A DNA stretch of 64,000 bases from Planctomycetota bacterium (GTDB taxonomy: Bacteria; Planctomycetota; MHYJ01; WSZJ01; JACPWG01): NCBI GenBank assembly GCA_016197205.1, contig JACPWG010000054.1:22963-86962 (forward strand), written 5' to 3'. Position numbers and translations under genes: made by a program. The notes under the pieces were generated by a model. The model worked only from the letters and a program-made list of their open reading frames with translations. It was not told where the DNA came from and did not search any database. Positions within the stretch are counted from its first letter, which is position 1. The number at the start of each line of letters is the position of its first letter. This document shows, one piece after another, positions 9,384-16,153 of the stretch.

Positions 9384-9758
9384 TCAGGCCGTGGCACTCA
9401 GGTAGGGTTCGACCGCCCTCACCACCTCGTCGATCGTGAAGGGCTTGGTGAACGTCCCATCGCAGGGGACTTCCTTCGCGGCGGCGCGAGCATCCGGCGT
9501 CCACGCCGCCGACATCATCAGGACCAGGGCTTTGGGGTAGAGGGTCCTCGCCGATCTTGCCACGGCGATTCCATCCGCGCGAGGCATGAGGAGGTCGGCG
9601 ATGACGATCCCAAACGGCTCCGTCTTCAGTCGCTCGATCGCTTCCACGCCGTCGGCGGCGACGACAACGTCCGCGCCCAGGTCCGACAGGAGCGACTCCA
9701 GCAGACCCCTCACGCCGTCCTCGTCGTCCACGACCAGAGCTTTTGGCCGGCTCGCCAT
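9384..9758 (-). CDS. Stand-alone response-regulator receiver protein
   Basis: The product is 124 residues and is essentially one CheY-like receiver domain. The acidic pair is D11-D12, the phosphoacceptor is D55 (IVIADLLMP), the switch residue is S83 and the conserved lysine is K105 (FTKPF). No output domain is present, so it would act by protein-protein contact. No histidine kinase is encoded in this window. It lies directly upstream of the nuclease gene on the same strand, with a gap of about 140 bp. Confidence 0.92.
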   Translation of the reverse strand: MASRPKALVVDDEDGVRGLLESLLSDLGADVVVAADGVEAIERLKTEPFGIVIADLLMPRADGIAVARSARTLYPKALVLMMSAAWTPDARAAAKEVPCDGTFTKPFTIDEVVRAVEPYLSATA

Positions 9759-9959
9759 CGTAAACCCCGATATCGGCTACGCCCTGTTTTGCCGCTGGCC
9801 AGACGCAACCGAGCCGCGACGAAATTCAGAAACGGGCGCGACGCCCGCGGCGACCCTCATGCCGCCATCGCGTGCCGTGGGCCGCTTCGGCAAGCGAGGG
9901 CCCGACCTCCTCCCCTGCCGGAGGAGAAGGTGGCGGTTGCCCAGGATCCCTTGCGCATT

Positions 9960-10144
9960 CGGGCACGGTTCAAATCGGGCAGCATGTCGGTGACACGCAT
10001 TCGTGTCCGGGCGTAGGGGGGGGGCCTTGTGCCCGCCCTGTTGGCGACACCGCGCACTCCAACGGCTTGCGGCCGGTCGTGGGCGCCCACAAGGGGCGCC
10101 CCTACGGCCGGCGGCCGGCGGTAACCCACGTTTGAACCATGCCC
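9960..10144 (+). mobile_element. Second MITE-like family, copy 1 (185 bp)
   Basis: The ends are inverted: cgggcacggttcaaatc at the left and tttgaaccatgcccg at the right. The tetranucleotide CATT lies directly against both ends (9956-9959 and 10145-10148), as expected of a 4-bp target duplication. A related copy is at 30145-30336. The interior carries ccttgtgcccgccctg and a gggcgcccac/ggggcgcccc palindrome, and has no gene. Confidence 0.78.
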
Positions 10145-10382
10145 GCATTCGCGCACATGCTTCCAGGAAATTGCAGCGGATGTCGCGCAACGCGGTCCTG
10201 TCGACCCTCCAGGGCGCGGCCGACCGGGAAACGTGGGAGGGAGGAGCCTCCGGGAACCGCTCGCCCCCTTATATCACTGGACGCCACGTCCGTCAATCCC
10301 GGGTTGCGGCGAAGGCCCTTCGCGGAGTAGAATGGCCGGAACGAACGTGGGAACGGTTCGGCGGCTCAAGCCCAACCGCTCG

Positions 10383-10509
10383 TGGCCCGTTGGCGAACTT
10401 CGGACGAAGTCGTCAACTCTGTCACGGCGGGTTGTAACCCATGCGGCCGTTCGCGCGGGCCGGAGGCCCGCGCCCCCAGGCATCGTGCCTGGACTTCGTC
10501 GACGGGCCA
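10383..10509 (+). mobile_element. 127-bp MITE-like element, copy 2
   Basis: This is a full-length copy with ends tggcccgttggcgaactt and acttcgtcgacgggcca, and the internal palindrome gcgcgggccggaggcccgcgc. It lies 43 bp upstream of the HEAT-repeat gene, so it probably forms part of that gene's 5' region. The base quartets flanking it are CTCG and CTAG. Confidence 0.82.
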
Positions 10510-10552
10510 CTAGGGGCGCCGCGATCCGCAGCCTCCGGCGAGGGGACCAGCC

Positions 10553-11848
10553 ATGGGAAAGGGAAACCTGACGATCGCTCTCGCTCTCGTGCTCGCCCTC
10601 GCTCTCCGCGCGGCCGGTGACGACGGGCCCGCCGGCGCGGACCCGGACGTGGATGCGGCGGAGGCCGCCGCACGATGGACCGCGGAGCTCGCGGACCGCG
10701 ACCCGGACACCCGCCACGCCGCGGCGTCCGCCCTCGGGCTGCTCGGCACGCGGGCAGGGAAGGCTGTTCCCGCGCTGCTCGCGGCCCTTCACGACCCTGA
10801 GGGGCGCGTTCGCCAGGCCGCGGCCTCCGCGCTTGGGCGCATCGGGCCAGTGGGGGAGGTCCCGCCGGCGGAGGCCCTCGGAGCGGCCCTCTCGGACCCC
10901 GAAGCGCGGGTCCGGCAGGCGGCGGCGCGTGCGTTGGCCCGATTCGGAGCTGCGGCGCGGGGGGTGGGTCCGGCCCTGCTCGCCGCCCTCACGGATCCCG
11001 AAGTAGCGGTCCGCCGTACGGTGGCCCGCGCGCTCGTGAAGGTGCGGCCCGAGCCCGGCAGCGCGGGTCCGGCCCTGCGCCTCGCGCTGCGCGACGCCGA
11101 TTGGGACGTGCGCCAGTCGGCCGCCGAAGGCCTCTCCGTCTGTTGTCCCCTCGATGCACCGTCCGCGGACGCCCTGCTCGCCGCGCTGTGGGACCCGGAC
11201 TGGAACGTCCGGCAGGCCGCCGCCGAGGGCCTTGCCCGGAGCAGTTCGGAGTCCGCGCGCATCGTGCCCGTTCTCCTCGGCGCACTTCAAGACGCCGACG
11301 TGCACGTGCAAGCGAGGGTCAGCCTCGCGCTCCGCGGGCAAGGCGCCGCCGCGCTGCCCGCGCTTGCGAGGACGCTCAGGGATCGACGTCAGGAGCCGAA
11401 CGTCCGCTTCTGGGCCGCGTGGGCGCTCGGCATGAGAAACGTCGATGGCGCGCGCGCCCGCGACGCCCTGCTCGAAACCCTTCGCGATCGTCAGGACGAC
11501 CCCGACGTCCGCAGGGCCGCGGCGGCCGCCCTGGGCGAAATGGGGCCCGAGGCGGAGGACGCGGTGGGGGGGCTGCTCGAGGTCCTTCGCGATCGTGGCG
11601 CCGCGCCGGCCCTCCGCGCGGGGACCGGACGCGCGCTCGCCGGGATCGCCGTCCCCGCGGTGGCCGCCCTGGCGTCGGCGCTCGCCGAACCCGACCCCGT
11701 CGTCCGGCGCATCGCCGCGGAGTCCCTGGAAAAGATCGGGCCGGACGCGCGGCCCGCGCTCCCCGCCCTCGAACGCTGCCTGGCCGACCCGGATCCCGAA
11801 ACCCGACGCGCGGCGGAGGAAGCCCTCGAAGTCGTGGGCGGCATGTGA
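10553..11848 (+). CDS. Exported HEAT-repeat protein
   Basis: The product has 431 residues. A signal peptide (residues 1-22) is followed by about a dozen HEAT/PBS-lyase-type repeats of roughly 35-40 residues, with the recurring pattern LxDPexxVRxAAAxALgxiG. Typical examples are LHDPEGRVRQAAASALGRIG and LSDPEARVRQAAARALARFG. Such solenoids bind proteins; nothing catalytic is visible. A GAGG motif is just upstream of the ATG. The gene stands alone between repeat-rich intergenic regions, and the partner cannot be inferred. Confidence 0.85.
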   Translation: MGKGNLTIALALVLALALRAAGDDGPAGADPDVDAAEAAARWTAELADRDPDTRHAAASALGLLGTRAGKAVPALLAALHDPEGRVRQAAASALGRIGPVGEVPPAEALGAALSDPEARVRQAAARALARFGAAARGVGPALLAALTDPEVAVRRTVARALVKVRPEPGSAGPALRLALRDADWDVRQSAAEGLSVCCPLDAPSADALLAALWDPDWNVRQAAAEGLARSSSESARIVPVLLGALQDADVHVQARVSLALRGQGAAALPALARTLRDRRQEPNVRFWAAWALGMRNVDGARARDALLETLRDRQDDPDVRRAAAAALGEMGPEAEDAVGGLLEVLRDRGAAPALRAGTGRALAGIAVPAVAALASALAEPDPVVRRIAAESLEKIGPDARPALPALERCLADPDPETRRAAEEALEVVGGM

Positions 11849-12276
11849 AGGCGAGGGTCCGCCCTCCGTAGGGAGCCGGAAAAAAAAGGTAGGTGTTCAC
11901 GAAGTACCGCTCCACGGAAGTCGGTGACCCATAGGCGAAGGCAAGTTTGGCAGCCCTCTAGGCGCGCGAGCGAGGCGTAGTAACGGAGCACTACGGCGAG
12001 CGAGCGCAACGACGCGGGCGGCCAAAATCGCCGAGAAAATTGGTCAGCCGATTGCGTGGGGCGGTACTAAGGGCCCGTAAGAAAATGACTTGCTCGTTCA
12101 ACGGGAAGGGGGCGAGACGTCGATCCGTGTGGCCCATGCGCCGCCCGATTTGAACCAGGCCCAAATTTCTCCATTGCATTCTTCGCCGGGGGAGGAGTAA
12201 ACTGAAGGGGTCCGCACACGGGGGGTCCGGTTTCGATGGTTGACGCGGGGCAGTCCTGCCCCGATGGGAGGCACAT
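11849..12276. other. 428-bp intergenic region with repeat remnants and a candidate promoter
   Basis: At 11960-12025 the motif gcgagcga recurs around an inverted cgtagt/actacg pair. At 12146-12164 there is a single sequence (cgatttgaaccaggccc) that resembles one end of the 185-192-bp element family, with no matching partner. A candidate promoter (12174-12203) and a small hairpin precede the next gene. Confidence 0.5.
12174..12203 (+). promoter_or_regulatory. Candidate promoter for the TPR-like secreted protein
   Basis: TTGCAT (12174-12179), an 18-base spacer and TAAACT (12198-12203). The match to consensus is moderate. Its position about 75 bases before the start codon is suitable. A small hairpin (GGGGCA-gtcc-TGCCCC, 12247-12262) lies just before the ribosome binding site. 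Confidence 0.4.
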
Positions 12277-13266
12277 ATGCGCGGGCGCTTGAGCTTGGCG
12301 GCGGCTACGCTTCTTCTGGCCATGGCCCTGCCGGCCGGGGCGGACATCGTCGTGCTGCGGAGCGGCGGCTCCCTCGAGGGGATCGTCACGCAGGCCGGCG
12401 ACGAAGTCACCGTGGAGCTCACGCTGGGGCGAGTCACCGTACCGCGTCGGGACGTGGCGCAGGTCATTCCCTCACGCACCCCGCTCCGCGAATTCCGCCA
12501 ACGCGAGGCGGCGCTTCGCTCGGGCGACGCACAGGCCCTGTTCGAGTTGGGGGTGTGGGCGGAGCAGGCGGACCTCCCGGTCCAGGCCAAGAAGGCCTTC
12601 CAGCACGCGCTGGTCATCGATCCGGACCACGCGGGCGCGCGGGCGAGGCTGGGCTTTGAGCGGGGAGCGGACGGCCGGTGGCTTTCCGAGGACGACTCGC
12701 GGCGGGCCCGCGGCTTCGTGAAGTACGAAGGGGAGTGGGTCAGCAAGGAAGAGGCCGGTCTTCGGCAAGCGCTCGCACAGCAGAAGTCGCTGGAGGCGCG
12801 CGCCCGGGCCGAGGAGGCTCGCGCGGAGGCGGAGCGCAAGGCCGCTGAGCGCGCGGAGGCCATCGCCGAGGCCCGTATGCGCGCCCTGGAGTCGCAGTAC
12901 GCAGCCATCGCCTACCAGGAGGAGCTGCGGCGCTCGCGCAGGTTCTCCGACCCCTATGGTTCCGGCTTCGGCTTCCCGTTCTTCCTCACTCCGACGGTCG
13001 TGTCGTCCGGCTCGGTCACGTCCAATTTTGTCCGCGACGGGAACGGCGCCTTCGTGACCGTGACGACCAACAACCTGGGACAGCAGACCTGGGTCCGGCA
13101 TCCGGGCGGCGGGGCCGCGGACCTCCAGCTCCACGCGGACGGCGACGGTCATTGCGTCCAGCACACCCAGGTCAATGGGCAGCTCGTCCAGTCGCACTTC
13201 TCGAACGCGACTTGCACCGGCGCTCCGGACATCACCATTCGAAGCACGTCGGCGCAACACCCGTAG
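12277..13266 (+). CDS. Exported TPR/coiled-coil protein of unknown function
   Basis: The product has 329 residues. The signal peptide (MRGRLSLAAATLLLAMALPAGA) is cleaved around residue 22. A small beta-rich segment (DIVVLRSGGSLEGIVTQAG) resembles the start of other exported proteins in which a short SH3-like motif precedes TPRs. Residues about 75-115 form one or two TPR-like helices. A charged Ala/Glu/Arg coiled coil spans about 150-205, and the C-terminus is Ser/Thr/Gly-rich with two Cys. The start has GGGAGG seven bases upstream. I do not recognise a named family, and there are no adjacent same-strand genes. Confidence 0.7.
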   Translation: MRGRLSLAAATLLLAMALPAGADIVVLRSGGSLEGIVTQAGDEVTVELTLGRVTVPRRDVAQVIPSRTPLREFRQREAALRSGDAQALFELGVWAEQADLPVQAKKAFQHALVIDPDHAGARARLGFERGADGRWLSEDDSRRARGFVKYEGEWVSKEEAGLRQALAQQKSLEARARAEEARAEAERKAAERAEAIAEARMRALESQYAAIAYQEELRRSRRFSDPYGSGFGFPFFLTPTVVSSGSVTSNFVRDGNGAFVTVTTNNLGQQTWVRHPGGGAADLQLHADGDGHCVQHTQVNGQLVQSHFSNATCTGAPDITIRSTSAQHP

Positions 13267-13688
13267 GCCTTCGGCGCAGCCCTCTCAGGGTGGCTGCCCC
13301 GTCCGTCCGGGTATCTGCCCGCAAGCTGCCTGTTCACCAGGCCATGCAGCGTGAGGCCACATTGTGGTGCGGGGCCTCCGCCTCCGCGCGCGCGGCGCTT
13401 CGGTGGGCGGAGCCGCCCTGCACCCGCTCGCGCGCGGACTGTCGGAACCACCTCCCCAATTTCTCCCGGAGCCATCCCCGCACCCAACGGGCTCGGTGAG
13501 ATACGAGCGGGTCGCCCCGTCGGTGCAGGGCGGAAGCCCTGCTCCACAAGGGCTCGTGGCCATCCGAAAAGAACAGGGGGAAGCTCGCCCTTCCCTCACT
13601 CGGCATCGGATGCTCCGTTTCACTAGTGTCCCGCCTACGCGCATTCTGCTAGTTCGCCGGGCGCTCCGTGGAGGTCGGCTGGCTCCCG
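13267..13688. other. 422-bp intergenic region, hairpin-rich
   Basis: It contains GC-rich hairpins, the clearest being gtgcagggcgg-aagccctgctccac at 13523-13547. No open frame here looks coding. It separates two convergent genes and may hold their transcription stops, but no T-run terminator is visible. Confidence 0.55.
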
Positions 13689-14726
13689 TCAGGTAGAGCT
13701 TTCAGGGAACCCGTTCGATGCGCTTGTCATCCCTTCGGCCCGGCTCAGGGCAGGCTCTGAGCGAAGCGGAGCGCCGCAGCGCGGAGCGAAGTGAAGGATC
13801 CAAACGAAGTCGCGCCCTTTGAGCCGTTTCAAGGTGTCCAGTTCGTCGTTTTTCCAGCGGGGGTCGGGCACGCCGCTCACGAACCAGTCCGACCCGTTGT
13901 CCGCCAGGATCATGCCGTAGGCCTTGAGGGCGACGAGGATCACCTGCGCGGTGGGCGGAAAGCGGGAAACATCGAAGGCCGCCTTCAGGCGGACGCGCAT
14001 CCCCATGGGGGGCAGGTTGGCATCGGTGAGGCGGCTGGCGAAGTGGCGGGCGGGGGGGACGTAGGCGCGGCGGCTGCGCTCGCAAGTGAAGCGGACGGCG
14101 TGGCGGATCGCCTGCTGTTCCACCACTTCGTCGTACCGGACGAGGCCGGGCAAAATCGGGAGGCCGGCGGCGTCGGCCGAGGTCCAGCCTGCCGGTCTTT
14201 CCCTGTTGGTCTTCAGGTCGAAGATCGCGCCGGAGCCTGCACGCCAGGACCGACCACCCTCGACCGGATGCGCCGACCAGAGCTCGTAGAGCGTCCACGC
14301 GTCCCGATCGAGAACCAGCACATGGCGGTCTCCCTTGGCGTCGGACCCGCCTTCGATCGGGGCGTCCGGCGGGATGGGGTAGGGGCCGGGATCGCTTTCG
14401 TCCTTGTATTCGAAGGCGACGGGCACCCTGGGCTGCGTCCCCGGGACTACGACATAGGGGATGCCGTAGGTCTTCCGGTCCCACACCCCGAAGTCGGGGT
14501 GGAGGCCCTCGTCCGCGCCGATGCTCGCAATGAGCGTGTCCGAGGCCGGATCGACGGGTTCGCGAGCGATCTCCCGATTCCAGAGATTATCGGGCGGAAA
14601 CAGTCTTCGTCCACCCAGGCTTGCGCCCGGGCCGAGCTGCACGGTCCCGGGCTGTCTTGGTTGCGACCAGGCCCAGCCGGCGGCCAGGAGCAGGATGGCG
14701 GCGCAGGCGAGCGGCTTTCCGTGCAT
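13689..14726 (-). CDS. Exported protein of unknown function with repeat-derived C-terminus
   Basis: The product has 345 residues. A signal peptide (MHGKPLACAAILLLAAGWAWS) and a good AAGGAG site support the start at 14726. The body contains GRRLFPPDNLWNREI, DRHVLVLDRDAWTLYELW and GMRVRLKAAFD. This looks like a conserved secreted family without an assigned role, but I cannot name it. The final 25-30 residues (including EPALSRAEG) are the translation of a widespread GC-rich intergenic repeat (cccttcggcccggctcaggg, 13733-13752), so the original end was probably just before it (near HFAPRC). No neighbour suggests a function. Confidence 0.7.
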   Translation of the reverse strand: MHGKPLACAAILLLAAGWAWSQPRQPGTVQLGPGASLGGRRLFPPDNLWNREIAREPVDPASDTLIASIGADEGLHPDFGVWDRKTYGIPYVVVPGTQPRVPVAFEYKDESDPGPYPIPPDAPIEGGSDAKGDRHVLVLDRDAWTLYELWSAHPVEGGRSWRAGSGAIFDLKTNRERPAGWTSADAAGLPILPGLVRYDEVVEQQAIRHAVRFTCERSRRAYVPPARHFASRLTDANLPPMGMRVRLKAAFDVSRFPPTAQVILVALKAYGMILADNGSDWFVSGVPDPRWKNDELDTLKRLKGRDFVWILHFAPRCGAPLRSEPALSRAEGMTSASNGFPESST

Positions 14727-14921
14727 TGGTTCTCCTTGTAAGTCGATATGGAAAAGGGTTTTGTAGGACTTGCACTTTTCTCTTCTCTTCGAACGACCGC
14801 CCGCGCCCCCGACCGCTCCGGCGATGCAGTTGCGCGTTGGCTCTGCCCCGATCCTTGTGAGCTACGCGCCTCCGGAGCGCAAATTCGGTGCCTGTAAGGG
14901 CTCGCATCGAGGCGCTTTCCC

Positions 14922-14950
14922 TTGACAAGCGGAGGGTAGGGGGGTATACT
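14922..14950 (+). promoter_or_regulatory. Promoter of the tRNA-Arg/tadA/SRP locus
   Basis: TTGACA (14922-14927), a 17-base spacer and TATACT (14945-14950), with the tRNA starting 20 bases further on. Both hexamers are near consensus. It may drive the tRNA-tadA-tRNA cluster as one transcript, because no terminator separates these genes. Confidence 0.75.
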
Positions 14951-14970
14951 TCTGAGCGATCTGCAACCCC

Positions 14971-15047
14971 GCGCCCGTAGCTCAACTGGATAGAGCGCCG
15001 GCCTACGAAGCCGTAGGTTGCAAGTTCGAATCTTGCCGGGCGCACCA
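14971..15047 (+). tRNA. tRNA-Arg (anticodon ACG)
   Basis: The acceptor arms GCGCCCG/CGGGCGC, D arm GCTC...GAGC, anticodon loop CTACGAA, variable AGGTT, T arm with TTCGAAT and an encoded CCA give a complete 77-nt tRNA. The anticodon A34 is the substrate that TadA converts to inosine, and tadA begins five bases downstream. The 27-43 pair at the top of the anticodon stem looks mismatched (C-U). Confidence 0.95.
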
Positions 15048-15052
15048 TACTC

Positions 15053-15541
15053 ATGCTCGACCGGGGGAACGAGTTCTTCATGGAGGAGGCCCTCCGGGAG
15101 GCCCGGAAGGCCCTGGAGGAGGGGGAAGTCCCGGTCGGTGCGGTCGTGGTGCATGGCGGGGAGATCATCGGCCGCGCGCACAACCAGCGGGAACGGCTGA
15201 AGGATCCGACGGCGCACGCGGAGATGGTCGCGTTGACCCAGGCGGCGTCGGCGCTTGACAACTGGCGGCTCACGGGAGCGACGCTCTATGCGACGCTCGA
15301 GCCCTGCGCGATGTGCGCCGGGGCGTTGGTCCTGGCGCGCGTGGACCGGTTGGTCTTCGCGACGGCCGACCCGAAGGCCGGCGCCTGCGGCTCCCTGTTC
15401 GACATCGTGCGCGACCCTCGGCTCAACCACCGCCTCGACGTGGAAACCGGCGTGTGCGAGGCCGAGGCCGCGTCCCTCTTGCGGGATTTCTTCCGGTCCC
15501 GGCGGGGATCGGAACGCGGAGAGGTACCGAAGCGGTTGTAA
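15053..15541 (+). CDS. tadA: tRNA adenosine(34) deaminase TadA
   Basis: TadA deaminates A34 to inosine in tRNA-Arg(ACG), so that one tRNA reads CGU, CGC and CGA. The 162-residue product has the zinc-deaminase signature H55-A-E57 and P84-C85-AM-C88, plus the family N-terminus FMEEALREARKALEEGEVPVGA. The ATG at 15053 is five bases after the CCA end of its own substrate tRNA; no ribosome binding site can fit outside the tRNA. An internal ATG at 15080 with a G-rich stretch before it is an alternative start. The 3' end runs 24 bases into the next tRNA gene, and the TAA stop lies in that tRNA's D loop. Confidence 0.95.
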   Translation: MLDRGNEFFMEEALREARKALEEGEVPVGAVVVHGGEIIGRAHNQRERLKDPTAHAEMVALTQAASALDNWRLTGATLYATLEPCAMCAGALVLARVDRLVFATADPKAGACGSLFDIVRDPRLNHRLDVETGVCEAEAASLLRDFFRSRRGSERGEVPKRL

Positions 15542-15608
15542 CGGGCCCGCCTCGAAAGCGGGTTGCCTCGAAAGGGGCACGTGGGTTCGAATCCCACCCT
15601 CTCCGCCA
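15518..15608 (+). tRNA. tRNA-Ser (anticodon CGA)
   Basis: The 91-nt class II tRNA has acceptor arms GGAGAGG/CCTCTCC, an anticodon stem CCCGC/GCGGG around CTCGAAA, a long variable arm (GCCTCGAAAGGGGC) and an encoded CCA. Its first 24 nucleotides overlap the end of tadA on the same strand. Confidence 0.95.
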
Positions 15609-15672
15609 CTCACGATTCTCAAACTGCGGCGAATGCGGCGAGCGGCCGCGTTCGCCTTCCGTGCCCTGGCCC

Positions 15673-15766
15673 GGAGAGGTGCCTGAGCGGCCGAAAGGGC
15701 GCGACTGGAAATCGCGTGTAGGGGCACAAACCTCTACCGAGGGTTCAAATCCCTCCCTCTCCGCCA
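15673..15766 (+). tRNA. tRNA-Ser (anticodon GGA)
   Basis: A 94-nt class II tRNA with acceptor arms GGAGAGG/CCTCTCC, anticodon stem CGCGA/TCGCG around CTGGAAA, a long variable arm and encoded CCA. It shares its ends with the preceding tRNA-Ser. A run of eight T follows at 15784-15791 and may end some transcripts. Confidence 0.95.
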
Positions 15767-15813
15767 CGCCCGCGGAATGCCGTCTTTTTTTTCGCTCTGT
15801 AGGATCAAAAAAA

Positions 15814-16101
15814 ATGCCGCGCTAGACGGGGAGGTAGCGGTGCCCTGAGTCTCCGCAAGGGGACGACCTGCAACCCGCTCCAGCAGGGTCGAATCCCCTC
15901 CCGAGGGCAGTTCTTCTGTTCTTCTGTCGTCGTAAGTGGCGTTGAAGATCTGGCCCCGTGCAATGGATGGGTTATCCACCCCGCCAGGACCGGAAGGTAG
16001 CAACGGAGATCGCCCTTTCCATGTGCCGCGGGTTTGCCGGGTCGGAGCCGGCTGCGCCGGCAGTTCGCAGAGGGAATGTTCGACGGAGGGTGCGCGGCGT
16101 A
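15814..16101 (+). ncRNA. ffs: Signal recognition particle RNA, large bacterial type
   Basis: The 5' part (gctagacggggaggtagcgg) matches the start of the long Bacillus-type SRP RNA. The conserved apical motif gccaggaccggaaggtagcaac is at about 15987-16008, and the 3' end gcgcggcgtat pairs with the 5' end atgccgcgc. The length is about 290 nt, so it includes the Alu-like domain absent from the short 4.5S form. The neighbours tadA, dnaX, ybaB and recR are the same set that surrounds the SRP RNA gene in Bacillus. The exact ends are inferred from pairing. Confidence 0.88.
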
Positions 16102-16109
16102 TACACGCC

Positions 16110-16131
16110 CCGGCGCCGAGCGCGGCGCCGG
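16110..16131 (+). terminator. Hairpin after the SRP RNA, before dnaX
   Basis: A perfect 9-bp GC stem (ccggcgccg / cggcgccgg) with an AGCG loop is followed by only three T. It could end the SRP RNA or attenuate dnaX. The T-run is short, so termination is uncertain. Confidence 0.5.
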
Positions 16132-16153
16132 TTTCCCGCCCAGAGGGACCGAC

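Larger units (their letters stand above)
9759..10552. other. Gene-free stretch with two mobile-element copies
   Basis: This holds a 185-bp element (9960-10144) and a 127-bp element (10383-10509). The remaining sequence, including 10160-10380, shows no open frame with coding character. Confidence 0.7.

Noticed and set aside
15784..15810. T8 and A8 runs between tRNA-Ser and the SRP RNA as a promoter
   Set aside because: No acceptable -35/-10 pair could be placed. The T-run is at best a weak terminator, and transcription may come from the tRNA-Arg promoter.
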